64,000 nt of DNA from Anaeromyxobacter diazotrophicus (GTDB lineage: Bacteria; Myxococcota; Myxococcia; Myxococcales; Anaeromyxobacteraceae). Numbering within the stretch: position 1 is the first letter of the stretch; every line of letters starts with the position of its first letter. The position numbers were made by a program, and so were the translations under genes. Below the pieces are notes generated by a model. The model made no database searches and was not told the DNA's origin. It was given only the letters and a program-made list of their open reading frames with translations. Location of the stretch: positions 248,001 through 312,000 of the forward strand of contig NZ_BJTG01000006.1 of assembly GCF_013340205.1 (NCBI RefSeq), in the 5' to 3' direction. Of this stretch, positions 51,556 through 61,093 are shown in pieces.

Positions 51556-52575
51556 ATGAGGGCGATCTGGATCACGCGGGTGGGCGGCCCCGAGGTGCTG
51601 GAGGTCCGGGACGGCCCCGACCCCGCGCCGCGCGCGGGCGAGGTGCGGGTGCGCGTCCGCGCGGCCGGCCTCAACTTCGCGGACATCATGGCGCGGCTCG
51701 GGCTCTACCCGGACGCCCCCAAGCTCCCGGCGGTGGTGGGCTACGAGGCGGCCGGCGTGGTGGACGCGCTCGGCCCGGGCGTGACCGCGCCGGCGGTGGG
51801 GACGCGGGTGCTCGCCATGACCCGCTTCGGCGGCCAGGCGGAGCTGGTCTGCGTGCCGGCCGCGCAGGCGGTGCCCATGCCCGAGGGGATGAGCTTCGAG
51901 GAGGGCGCGGCGCTGCCCGTGAACTACCTCACCGCCTATCACGCGCTGTTCCGGGTGGCGGCCCTGAGGCCCCGCGAGAAGGTGCTCGTCCACATGGCGG
52001 CGGGGGGCGTGGGCCTCGCCGCGCTGCAGCTCTGCCGGACGGTGGAGGGGGTCGAGACCTTCGGCACCGCCTCGGCCGGGAAGCACGCGGCGCTCCGGCA
52101 GCAGGGGTGCGATCACCCCATCGACTACCGCAGCCAGGACTACGAGGCCGAGGTGCGCCGTCTCACCGGCGGGCGCGGGGTGGACATCGTGCTCGACCCG
52201 CTCGGCGGCAAGGACTGGAAGAAGGGCTACCGCCTGCTGCGCCCCGCCGGGCGGCTCGTCGCCTACGGGTTCGCGAACCTCGCGAGCGGCGAGAAGCGCG
52301 ACTACCTGCGCCTCGCCCAGGAGATGGTGCAGCTCCCCGTCTACACGCCCATCGGGCTCATGAACGACAACCGCGCGGTGGCCGGCGTCAACATGGGCCA
52401 CCTGTGGGGCGAGCTCGAGCTCCTGGCCGAGGAGATGACCGCGCTGGTCGGGTTGTACCAGCGCGGGGCCATCCGGCCGCACGTGGACGCGACCTTCCCC
52501 TTCGCCCGCGCGGCCGAGGCGCACCGCCACATCCAGTCGCGCCGGAACGTCGGCAAGGTCGTGCTGGTGCCGTGA
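51556..52575 (+). CDS. Zinc-free MDR oxidoreductase (VAT-1/quinone oxidoreductase-like)
   Basis: A 339-residue NADPH-dependent reductase. It has the quinone-reductase signature (GLNFADIMARLGLYP, PVNYLTAYHALF) and nucleotide loop VHMAAGGVGLAALQLC, and lacks zinc-binding cysteines. PLGGKDWKKGYRLLRPAGRLVAYG is typical of the VAT-1-like branch. The ATG is chosen for GAGGAG about 7 bases upstream. Likely substrates are quinones or enones. Confidence 0.87.
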   Translation: MRAIWITRVGGPEVLEVRDGPDPAPRAGEVRVRVRAAGLNFADIMARLGLYPDAPKLPAVVGYEAAGVVDALGPGVTAPAVGTRVLAMTRFGGQAELVCVPAAQAVPMPEGMSFEEGAALPVNYLTAYHALFRVAALRPREKVLVHMAAGGVGLAALQLCRTVEGVETFGTASAGKHAALRQQGCDHPIDYRSQDYEAEVRRLTGGRGVDIVLDPLGGKDWKKGYRLLRPAGRLVAYGFANLASGEKRDYLRLAQEMVQLPVYTPIGLMNDNRAVAGVNMGHLWGELELLAEEMTALVGLYQRGAIRPHVDATFPFARAAEAHRHIQSRRNVGKVVLVP

Positions 52576-52593
52576 CCCGGCGGCCCCGGGGCG

Positions 52594-52926
52594 CTAGACG
52601 TCGGTGCCCTCGCCGCCGTCGAGCGCGTCGTGGACCCAGCTCATGGCCGCCAGCGCGCGGGGCCACCCGAGGGTGGTGATGGCGAGGAGCGCCACGTGCT
52701 CGGCGTCCTCGCGCGAGCACTCGGCGCCGAGCGCCTGGCGCAGCGCCGAGTGGACCGCCCCCTCGGTGTTGACGCCGATGGCGATGCCCAGCTTCACCAG
52801 CCGCCGCTCGCGCTCGCTGAGCGGGCCGCCGTCGTGGACGCGCTTGCCGAGCTCCTCGAACGCCTTCGCGACGTCGGGGTGCTTCTTCTGGAAGCGGAGG
52901 AAGTGGGCGGGGAGCTTGGGGGCCAT
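52594..52926 (-). CDS. Carboxymuconolactone decarboxylase-family protein lacking the CxxC
   Basis: A 110-residue all-helical CMD/AhpD-fold protein (SERERRLVKLGIAIGVNTEGAVHSAL, then AEHVALLAITTLGWPRALAA). In AhpD-type peroxidases the central helix carries CxxCxxxH; here the aligned segment is EGAVHSAL, so both cysteines are gone. A thiol peroxidase role is therefore unlikely. It may bind a small molecule or act structurally. Confidence 0.75.
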   Translation of the reverse strand: MAPKLPAHFLRFQKKHPDVAKAFEELGKRVHDGGPLSERERRLVKLGIAIGVNTEGAVHSALRQALGAECSREDAEHVALLAITTLGWPRALAAMSWVHDALDGGEGTDV

Positions 52927-52990
52927 GGCGGACCTCGTGAGGGGGGTCCCCGGAGCGTAACGCCGGCGGGCCGGCGGCGCGCGCGCGCGT

Positions 52991-52996
52991 TATACG
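52991..52996 (+). promoter_or_regulatory. Candidate leaderless -10 box (TATACG)
   Basis: TATACG ends 7 bases before the ATG at 53004; no ribosome binding site is present and no clear -35 box is seen. Confidence 0.38.
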
Positions 52997-53003
52997 CCGC
53001 GGC

Positions 53004-53993
53004 ATGGAGACGACGCGGCTGGGGAGGACGGGGCTCGAGGTGAGCCGGCTCTGCCTGGGGACGATGAACTTCGGCCCGGAGACGAGCGAGGCGGACGCGT
53101 TCCGGATCATGGACCGCGCCCTCGAGGCGGGCGTCCAGTTCTTCGACACCGCGAACGTGTACGGCCAGAAGATGACCGAGTGGGGCAAGCTCCCGAAGAG
53201 CGGCCTCACCGAGCAGATCGTGGGGCGCTGGCTCGCCCAGGGCGGGCGGCGCGAGCGGATCGTGCTCGCCACCAAGGTCTACGGGGCCATGTACGAGGGG
53301 CCGAACGGCCGCGGGCTGTCGGCGCTGCACGTCCGGCGCGCCTGCGAGGACAGCCTGCGGCGGCTCCGCACCGACCACCTCGACCTGTATCAGATGCACC
53401 ACGTGGACCGCGCCGTGCCCTGGGAGGAGATCTGGCAGGCGATGGAGCTGCTCGTGCAGCAGGGGAAGGTGCTCTACGTGGGGTCGAGCAACTTCGCCGG
53501 CTGGAACATCGCCCAGGCGTGCGAGTCGGCGGCCCGGCGCGGGTTCCTCGGGCTCGTCTCCGAGCAGAGCCTCTACAACCTGTCGGCCCGCACCGTGGAG
53601 CTGGAGGTGCTCCCCGCCTGCCGCGCCTACGGGCTCGGGGTCCTGCCCTGGAGCCCCCTCGGCGGCGGGCTGCTCGGCGGCGCGCTCCAGCAGGCGACCG
53701 AGGGGCGGCGGTCGAGCGAGCGCATCGCGCAGCGCATCGCGGCGAACCGCGCGCGCCTCGAGCCGTGGGAGCAGCTCTGCCGCGAGCTCGGTCACGCCCC
53801 GGCCGACGTGGCGCTGGCGTGGCTCCTCCACCGGCCCGGGGTGACGGCGCCCATCGTCGGGCCGCGCACGATGCAGCAGCTCGAGGACGCGCTCCGCGCG
53901 GCCCGCCTGAAGCTCGACGCCGCCGTGCTGGAGCGGCTCGATCGCATCTGGCCCGGCCCCGGCGGCGAGGCGCCGGAGGCGTACGCGTGGTGA
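53004..53993 (+). CDS. Aldo/keto reductase
   Basis: A 329-residue (beta/alpha)8 NADPH oxidoreductase. The catalytic tetrad is visible: Asp and Tyr in FFDTANVYGQK (about residue 46), Lys in IVLATKVYG (about 90), His in LYQMHHVD (about 130). NADPH-binding elements come near VGPRTMQQLEDALRAA. It resembles the YajO/Tas-like group that reduces ketones and aldehydes. Native substrate unknown. Confidence 0.91.
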   Translation: METTRLGRTGLEVSRLCLGTMNFGPETSEADAFRIMDRALEAGVQFFDTANVYGQKMTEWGKLPKSGLTEQIVGRWLAQGGRRERIVLATKVYGAMYEGPNGRGLSALHVRRACEDSLRRLRTDHLDLYQMHHVDRAVPWEEIWQAMELLVQQGKVLYVGSSNFAGWNIAQACESAARRGFLGLVSEQSLYNLSARTVELEVLPACRAYGLGVLPWSPLGGGLLGGALQQATEGRRSSERIAQRIAANRARLEPWEQLCRELGHAPADVALAWLLHRPGVTAPIVGPRTMQQLEDALRAARLKLDAAVLERLDRIWPGPGGEAPEAYAW

Positions 53994-54034
53994 GCGTGCG
54001 CTGAGGCGCCGGCGAGCCACGCGACGGAGCCGCG

Positions 54035-55255
54035 ATGTCGAACGACGCCCGGCCGAGCCCCGCCGACCCGCCGCCGCCGCCGCCCCCGCGCGCCGCGCCG
54101 GCCCCGGGCGAGCGGCCGGCCGCGGACCCCGCCCGGACCCGGCGGCGCCGGGTGCGCGTCGCGATCGCGGTCGCCGTCCTCGCCCTGGCGGCGCTCGGGT
54201 GGTGGCTCCACGCGCGGCGGTACGAGGACACCGACGACGCCCAGATCGACGGCAACATCAGCGCCGTGAGCCCGCGGGTGTCGGGCACCGTGCTGGCGGT
54301 GCACGTGGTCGACAACCAGGCCGTGAGGGCGGGCGACGTCCTCGTCGAGCTCGACACGACCGACCTCGAAGTCGCCCTGGCGCAGGCGCGGGCGGCGGTG
54401 GTCCAGGCCGAGGCGCAGGTCGCGGCGGAGACCCCGAGCGTCGACATCACCCAGGCGACGAACCTGGCGCAGGTCCAGGGGGCCGACGCCGACGTGGAGA
54501 ACGCGCGCGCGGACGCCGAGGCGTCGCAGCGCGAGCTCGAGCAGGCGCAGGCGAACGACCGCCTGGCGCAGCTGCAGCTCGAGCGCGCGAAGCGGCTCGT
54601 CGCCGGCGCGAGCATGGCGCCGGCCGAGTACGACCAGCGCCTGGCGCAGGCGGAGGTGGCGCGGGCGGCGGTGGCGGCGGCGCGGCAGCGGGTGGAGGGG
54701 CGGCGGACCCGCCTCGCCGCCGCGCTCTCGCGGCAGCGCGAGGCGCACCAGAACGCGCCGCGGCAGCTGGTGACGCGGGAGGCGCAGGTGGCGGTGCGCC
54801 GCGCGAACCTCGACCTGGCGCGGGCCCAGCTCAAGCAGGCGCAGCTCAACCTCTCCTACGCCCGGGTGACCGCGCCCGCCGACGGCATCGTCGGCAAGAA
54901 GTCGGTCAACGTGGGCGACCGGGTGCAGCCCGGGCAGCAGCTGCTCGCGCTCACCCAGACCGGCGAGCTGTGGGTGACCGCCAACTTCCGCGAGACGCAG
55001 ATCGAGCTCATGCGCGTCGGGCAGCGGGCGGAGGTCCACGTGGACGCGATCTCCCGCGACTACGGCGGCGTGGTCGAGAGCTTCGCCGGCGCGACCGGCT
55101 CGCGCTACAGCCTGCTGCCTCCGGAGAACGCGAGCGGCAACTACGTGAAGGTGGTGCAGCGGATCCCGGTCCGGATCCGGCTCGACCCGGGGCAGCCCGG
55201 GATGGAGCGGCTCCGGCCCGGCATGTCGGTGGGGCCGTCGGTGAAGGTGCGGTGA
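54035..55255 (+). CDS. EmrA-like efflux adaptor (HlyD family)
   Basis: A 406-residue adaptor with a Pro-rich cytosolic N-terminus (a run of Pro at about 10-18), one membrane helix (VAIAVAVLALAALGWWL), lipoyl half-motifs (AVSPRVSGTVLAVHVVDNQAVRAGDVLVEL and ARVTAPADGIVGKKSVNVGD) and a long coiled coil (about 110-260). The YEDTDDAQIDGN opening is the EmrA signature. It couples the MFS pump encoded next to an outer-membrane channel for drug export. Confidence 0.92.
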   Translation: MSNDARPSPADPPPPPPPRAAPAPGERPAADPARTRRRRVRVAIAVAVLALAALGWWLHARRYEDTDDAQIDGNISAVSPRVSGTVLAVHVVDNQAVRAGDVLVELDTTDLEVALAQARAAVVQAEAQVAAETPSVDITQATNLAQVQGADADVENARADAEASQRELEQAQANDRLAQLQLERAKRLVAGASMAPAEYDQRLAQAEVARAAVAAARQRVEGRRTRLAAALSRQREAHQNAPRQLVTREAQVAVRRANLDLARAQLKQAQLNLSYARVTAPADGIVGKKSVNVGDRVQPGQQLLALTQTGELWVTANFRETQIELMRVGQRAEVHVDAISRDYGGVVESFAGATGSRYSLLPPENASGNYVKVVQRIPVRIRLDPGQPGMERLRPGMSVGPSVKVR

Positions 55256-55279
55256 GCGGGGCGAGGGCGCGGGCGGACC

Positions 55280-56869
55280 ATGGCGGCGGGCGGCGGCGCG
55301 GAGCAAGGGCACGGCTTCACCGGCGGGCACAACCCGTGGGTGGTCGCGCTCACCGTCACCCTGGCGACGTTCATGGAGGTGCTCGACACCGCCATCGCGA
55401 ACGTCTCCTTGCCCCACATCGCGGGCAGCCTCTCGGTCAGCCAGGACGAGAGCACCTGGGTCCTCACCTCCTACCTGGTCTCGAACGCGATCGTGCTGCC
55501 GGTGAGCGGCTGGTTCGCCACCCGCTTCGGCCGCAAGCGCTTCTACATGAGCTGCGTGGCGCTCTTCACGACCAGCTCCTTCCTGTGCGGGGTCGCGCCG
55601 AGCCTGGGGGCGCTCATCTTCTTCCGCGTGCTGCAGGGCGTCGGCGGCGGCGGGCTCGGCCCGAGCGAGCAGGCCATCCTGGCCGACACCTTCCCGCCCC
55701 GGCAGCGCGGGATGGCGTTCGCGGTCTACGGCATGGCGGTCGTACTCGCGCCCGCCATCGGGCCCACCCTGGGCGGCTACATCACCGACCACTTCAGCTG
55801 GCGCTGGGTCTTCTTCATCAACGTGCCGGTGGGCCTCTTCTCGCTGTGGGCCTCGAACCAGGTGGTGGTGGACCCGCCGCGGCTGGCGGCGCTGCGCCAG
55901 CGGGCCGGCCCCATCGACTACGTCGGCCTCGGGCTCATCGCGGTGGGGCTCGGCTCGCTCGAGTACGTCCTCGACAAGGGCCAGGAGGACGACTGGTTCG
56001 CCTCGCACGCCATCGTCGGGTTCTCCCTGGCGGCCGCGGTGTGCCTGGTCGCGTTCGTCTGGTGGGAGTGGCGCCAGGAGCACCCGGTGGTCGACGTCCG
56101 GCTCTTCGCGCAGCGCAGCTTCGCGGCCTCCAACGTCATGATGCTGGTGCTCGGCATGACCCTCTACGGCAGCACCGTGCTCCTGCCCCAGTACCTGCAG
56201 GTCTGGATGGGCTACTCGGCCCAGCAGGCGGGGGAGGTGCTGTCGCCGGGCGGGGTGGCGGTCATCCTGCTCCTGCCGCTCGTCGGGCGGCTCGTCTCGC
56301 GCTACGACCCGCGGCTCCTCATCGCCTTCGGGTTCACGGTGCTGTCCCTCGCCACCTTCCACATGGCGCACACCCTCTACCCCGGCATCGACTTCCGCAC
56401 CGCGCTCCAGCTGCGCGTCTACCAGTCGTGCGGGCTCGCCTTCCTCTTCGTGCCCATCAACACCCTCGTCTACGCCGGCGTCCACCCGTCGAAGAACAAC
56501 GCGGTGTCCGGCATCGTGAACCTGTCCCGGAACATGGGCGGCGACATCGGGATCGCGCTCGTCACCACCCTCATCGCGCGGCGCTCGCAGGTGCACCAGG
56601 CGAACCTGGTGGCGCACCTCGACCCCGGCCGCGGCGAGGTGCGCGCGCGCCTGGAGGCGATGGCGCAGGCCCTCACCCGCGCCGGCAGCTCCAGCGCCGA
56701 CGCGGCGCGCCAGGCGTACGGCGCCCTCTCCCGGCTGCTCGCGCAGCAGGCGCAGACGCTGGCGTACCTGGACGTCCTGTGGCTGCTCGGCTGGTTCGCG
56801 CTGGCCATGATCCCGCTCGTCTTCCTGGCGCGCCGCCCGGCCCCCGGCGCGGCGCCCGCGGGCCACTGA
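55280..56869 (+). CDS. EmrB-like MFS multidrug exporter (DHA2, 14 TM)
   Basis: A 529-residue proton-coupled exporter. Motifs include VTLATFMEVLDTAIANVSLPHIAG (TM1, motif D1), GWFATRFGRKRFYM (motif A) and VYGMAVVLAPAIGPTLGGYI (motif C). About 14 membrane helices can be counted. With the EmrA-like protein it would form a tripartite pump; no TolC-like gene is adjacent. Confidence 0.93.
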   Translation: MAAGGGAEQGHGFTGGHNPWVVALTVTLATFMEVLDTAIANVSLPHIAGSLSVSQDESTWVLTSYLVSNAIVLPVSGWFATRFGRKRFYMSCVALFTTSSFLCGVAPSLGALIFFRVLQGVGGGGLGPSEQAILADTFPPRQRGMAFAVYGMAVVLAPAIGPTLGGYITDHFSWRWVFFINVPVGLFSLWASNQVVVDPPRLAALRQRAGPIDYVGLGLIAVGLGSLEYVLDKGQEDDWFASHAIVGFSLAAAVCLVAFVWWEWRQEHPVVDVRLFAQRSFAASNVMMLVLGMTLYGSTVLLPQYLQVWMGYSAQQAGEVLSPGGVAVILLLPLVGRLVSRYDPRLLIAFGFTVLSLATFHMAHTLYPGIDFRTALQLRVYQSCGLAFLFVPINTLVYAGVHPSKNNAVSGIVNLSRNMGGDIGIALVTTLIARRSQVHQANLVAHLDPGRGEVRARLEAMAQALTRAGSSSADAARQAYGALSRLLAQQAQTLAYLDVLWLLGWFALAMIPLVFLARRPAPGAAPAGH

Positions 56870-56954
56870 GCCTCCGCGCGAGCGGGGGAATGCACGGCAG
56901 GCGGCGGTGGGTTATCCTGCGCGGCCTCGCGCGGACTCCGCGCGCGCTCCCACC

Positions 56955-58583
<1,629 letters not shown>

Positions 58584-58602
58584 GCGGCCGCGGGGTCCGT
58601 GG

Positions 58603-58623
58603 GGCGGGGGCTCGTCCCCCGAC
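58603..58623. terminator. Palindromic hairpin between convergent genes (copy 2)
   Basis: GGCGGGGG-CTCGT-CCCCCGAC is the reverse complement of the 50303-50323 element with one change. It lies between prfC and the glyoxalase gene, which converge. Confidence 0.5.
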
Positions 58624-58631
58624 GCCTCCCG

Positions 58632-59021
58632 CTACAGGCTGCCCCGCTGAATGAGCTCGATCTTGTAGCCGTCCGGGTCCTCGACGAACGCGATGACGGT
58701 CCGGCCGTGCTTCATCGGGCCGGCCGCCCGGACCACCTTGCCGCCGCGCCGCTCGATCTCCGCGCAGGCCGCGTAGGCGTCCGGCACCTCGAGCGCGACG
58801 TGGCCGAAGCCCGTGCCGAGGTCGTAGCGCGGGGTGTCCCAGTTGTGCGTGAGCTCGAGCGCCGCCTGCTCCGACTCGGGGCCGAAGCCGACGAAGGCGA
58901 GGGTGAACTTGCCCTCGGGGTAGTCCTGCCGGCGCAGGAGCTTCATGCCCAGCACCTGGGTGTAGAAGGCGAGCGACCGCTCGAGGTCGCCGACGCGGAT
59001 CATGGTGTGGAGGATGCGCAT
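58632..59021 (-). CDS. gloA: Lactoylglutathione lyase (glyoxalase I)
   Basis: A 129-residue metalloenzyme that isomerises the methylglyoxal-thiol hemithioacetal to S-lactoylglutathione. The four metal ligands fall exactly at the E. coli GlxI positions: H5, E56, H74 and E122. The short form without the extra loops of the human enzyme suggests a nickel/cobalt type. TAGGAT (minus strand, 59031-59036) ends 9 bases before the ATG and is a -10 candidate. Confidence 0.93.
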   Translation of the reverse strand: MRILHTMIRVGDLERSLAFYTQVLGMKLLRRQDYPEGKFTLAFVGFGPESEQAALELTHNWDTPRYDLGTGFGHVALEVPDAYAACAEIERRGGKVVRAAGPMKHGRTVIAFVEDPDGYKIELIQRGSL

Positions 59022-59030
59022 GGGGGTTGC

Positions 59031-59036
59031 ATCCTA
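59031..59036 (-). promoter_or_regulatory. Candidate -10 box (TAGGAT) for gloA
   Basis: On the minus strand TAGGAT is followed by 9 bases and the gloA ATG. The same hexamer stands before the divergent nucleosidase gene at 59093-59098. Confidence 0.33.
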
Positions 59037-59092
59037 ACGCCGGCGGACGCGGCGCGCGCGGCCGCCGCTGCGAGGCCGGCCCCGGTCTGGCG

Positions 59093-59098
59093 TAGGAT
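59093..59098 (+). promoter_or_regulatory. Candidate leaderless -10 box (TAGGAT) for the nucleosidase gene
   Basis: TAGGAT is followed by 7 bases and GTG (59106). If it is the -10 box, the in-frame ATG at 59097, which overlaps it, could not be the start. Confidence 0.33.
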
Positions 59099-59699
59099 GC
59101 CGGGCGTGCCCGCGAACGTCCCCGACCTCCTCCTGGCCGCCTTCCCGCCCGAGCTGTGCGGGCTCGACGCCGCGCCGCCGCCGGGCTGGCGCGCCGCCTG
59201 CGTCGGGGTAGGGGCGGTGACCGCCGCGGCCGCGACGGCGCGCCTCCTCGCCGCCAGCGCGCCGCGCCGGGTGCTGTTCGTCGGCACCTGCGGCGCCTAC
59301 GACGGCCGGCTCGCGCCGGGCGACCTCCTCGCCGGCGCGGAGGCGATCGCCACCTCGCTCGACGAGGTCGAGGGGCGCGCCTACCGGCCCGCGGCGGAGC
59401 CGGTGCGCTGGGCCGCCGGCTGGGCGCTGCCGGCGCGCTTCGCCCCGCACGCGGTGGCCGTCCCGCCCGCCATCACCCGCACCGCCGCCGGCGCGGCCGC
59501 GCTGGCGCGCCTCGCCGCGGCCGAGCACCTCGAGCTCAGCGGCGTCTTCGCGGCCTGCGCCGCCGCCGGCGTCCCGGCCGCGGCCGCGCTCGGGGTCGCG
59601 AACCGGGTCGGCCCGGAGGCGCACGCGGAGTGGTGCGCCCGCCACGAGGGCGTCAGCCGGGCGCTGGTGCAGGCGCTGCGCGACGAGCGCGTGCTGTGA
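59097..59699 (+). CDS. Nucleosidase of the MTA/SAH nucleosidase / futalosine hydrolase group
   Basis: A 200-residue purine-nucleoside phosphorylase-fold enzyme. It has VLFVGTCGAYDGRLAPGDLL (ribose/phosphate region, about residue 58) and HLELSGVFAACAAAGVPAAAALGVANRVG (base-specificity region, about 145). Short length and these motifs suit MqnB-like futalosine hydrolase or MTA nucleosidase; I cannot decide between them. Start is ATG 59097 or GTG 59106; the latter fits a leaderless transcript. Confidence 0.75.
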   Translation: MPGVPANVPDLLLAAFPPELCGLDAAPPPGWRAACVGVGAVTAAAATARLLAASAPRRVLFVGTCGAYDGRLAPGDLLAGAEAIATSLDEVEGRAYRPAAEPVRWAAGWALPARFAPHAVAVPPAITRTAAGAAALARLAAAEHLELSGVFAACAAAGVPAAAALGVANRVGPEAHAEWCARHEGVSRALVQALRDERVL

Positions 59700-60673
59700 G
59701 CGGTGGGGCGCGCCGGCTCGGGCCGCTCCTCGTCCGCGGCGTCCTGGCGGGCCTCTTCTTCAGCGCGACCTTCGTGCTGAACCGCGCCATGAGCCAGGCC
59801 GGCGGGCACTGGGTGTGGAGCGCCGCGCTGCGCTACCTGCACATGCTCCTCCTGCTGGCGGTCGCGCTGGCCGCGACCGGGCAGGGCGCCGTGCTGCGCG
59901 GCGCGCTGCGCCTGTTCCGGGCCCACCTCGGCTTCTGGGTGGTCGCCGGCGGGGTGGGGTGCGGGCTCTTCTACGCGCCTCTCTGCCTGGCGGCGGCCTA
60001 CGCGCCGGGGTGGGTGGTCGCCACCACCTGGCAGTCGACGGTCCTCGCCACGCCGCTCGTGCTGTTCGCCTTCGGCCGCCCCGTCCCGCTGCGCGGCCTC
60101 GCCTTCACCGCGCTCGTCTTCCTGGGCATCGCGCTCGTCACGCTGGAGCAGGCGGGCGGCGCCGGGGTCCGCGAGGTGGCGCTGGGCGCCGCCCCGGTGC
60201 TCCTCGCCGCCTTCGCCTACCCGGTCGGCAACCAGCTGGTGTGGGAGGCGCGGCGCGGCGGGCGGCGGTGGGTGCCGCACCTCGACGACCCGCTCCTCGA
60301 CCACGACCTGGCGCGCGTCCTCCTGCTCGTGCTGGGCTCCCTGCCGTTCTGGCTCGTGCTGGGCGCCGCCGTCCGCCCGCCGCCGCCCAGCGCGGCGCAG
60401 GTGGGACGCACGGCGCTGGTGGCGCTCCTCTCCGGCGTGGTGGCGACGAGCCTGTTCCTCTCGGCGCGCCACCGCGCGCGCACCGCCTACGAGCTGGCGG
60501 CCGTGGACGCGACGCAGGCGACCGAGGTGATCTTCTCGGTCGCGGGCGAGGTGGCGCTCCTCGGCGGGGCGCCGCCCGGCCCGCTCGGCGCCGGGGGCGT
60601 CGCGCTCGCCCTCAGCGGGCTGGGGCTGTACCTGGGGGCGCAGACGCGGCCGCCGCCGGCGGCGCGATCGTGA
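59696..60673 (+). CDS. DMT-superfamily transporter (EmrE-type putative efflux protein)
   Basis: A 325-residue membrane protein with about 9-10 helices in two halves, starting RGVLAGLFFSATFVLNRAMS. The PGWVVATTWQSTVLATPLVLF helix and the second half (AVDATQATEVIFSVAGEVAL) resemble the putative multidrug resistance efflux branch of the drug/metabolite transporters. The GTG start overlaps the nucleosidase stop, so the two are linked. Its last 62 bases overlap the end of the cupredoxin gene on the other strand. Confidence 0.78.
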   Translation: MSGGARRLGPLLVRGVLAGLFFSATFVLNRAMSQAGGHWVWSAALRYLHMLLLLAVALAATGQGAVLRGALRLFRAHLGFWVVAGGVGCGLFYAPLCLAAAYAPGWVVATTWQSTVLATPLVLFAFGRPVPLRGLAFTALVFLGIALVTLEQAGGAGVREVALGAAPVLLAAFAYPVGNQLVWEARRGGRRWVPHLDDPLLDHDLARVLLLVLGSLPFWLVLGAAVRPPPPSAAQVGRTALVALLSGVVATSLFLSARHRARTAYELAAVDATQATEVIFSVAGEVALLGGAPPGPLGAGGVALALSGLGLYLGAQTRPPPAARS

Positions 60674-61064
60674 TCGTGCCCTGATCCATCATGGCGTTGC
60701 GGACCAGCCAGCAGAAGTAGGGGACGACCGTCCCCACCGCCGCGGTGGCCGGGAGCTGGAACGGCTGCTCGCTCCGCGCCGGAAGGTACAGGTCGAGGGC
60801 GACGCCGCCCACCGGGGCCTCCACGTACTGCCCCGGGGCGGCGGCGCTCATGAGCCAGTGGTCGTAGTCGTCGTCGTTCCGGAAGAGCACCGTCGCGCCG
60901 GGCGGCGCGGCCAGGTCGGCCGGGAGGAACTGGTAGTTCCGGACGGTGACGACGTACGGGGTCGCGACAGGGTTGAGATCGGCGGTCGCGCCCGCCCCGC
61001 AGGCCGCGATCGCGGCGGCGAGCGCGGCCGGGATCGAGCGCGGGAGGTGGAGGCGGGCGAGCAC
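60612..61064 (-). CDS. Cupredoxin-like lipoprotein with incomplete copper site
   Basis: A 150-residue protein. Lipobox AIAAC puts the lipidated Cys at 22. The cupredoxin fold is suggested by VRNYQFLPADLAAPPGATVLFRNDD. Candidate copper ligands are H69 (DHWLM), C118 (YFCWL) and M125/M126; the usual second His after the Cys is missing, so copper binding is doubtful. The GTG start lies 6 bases after TAGAGT on the minus strand, so the mRNA may be leaderless. The C-terminal tail is Pro/Ala-rich. Confidence 0.7.
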   Translation of the reverse strand: MLARLHLPRSIPAALAAAIAACGAGATADLNPVATPYVVTVRNYQFLPADLAAPPGATVLFRNDDDYDHWLMSAAAPGQYVEAPVGGVALDLYLPARSEQPFQLPATAAVGTVVPYFCWLVRNAMMDQGTITIAPPAAAASAPPGTAPAR

Positions 61065-61070
61065 GGGGGG

Positions 61071-61076
61071 ACTCTA
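61071..61076 (-). promoter_or_regulatory. Candidate leaderless -10 box (TAGAGT)
   Basis: On the minus strand TAGAGT is followed by six C and the GTG of the cupredoxin gene. No purine-rich ribosome binding site can fit. Confidence 0.38.
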
Positions 61077-61093
61077 CCGCGCGCGGCCTCGAT

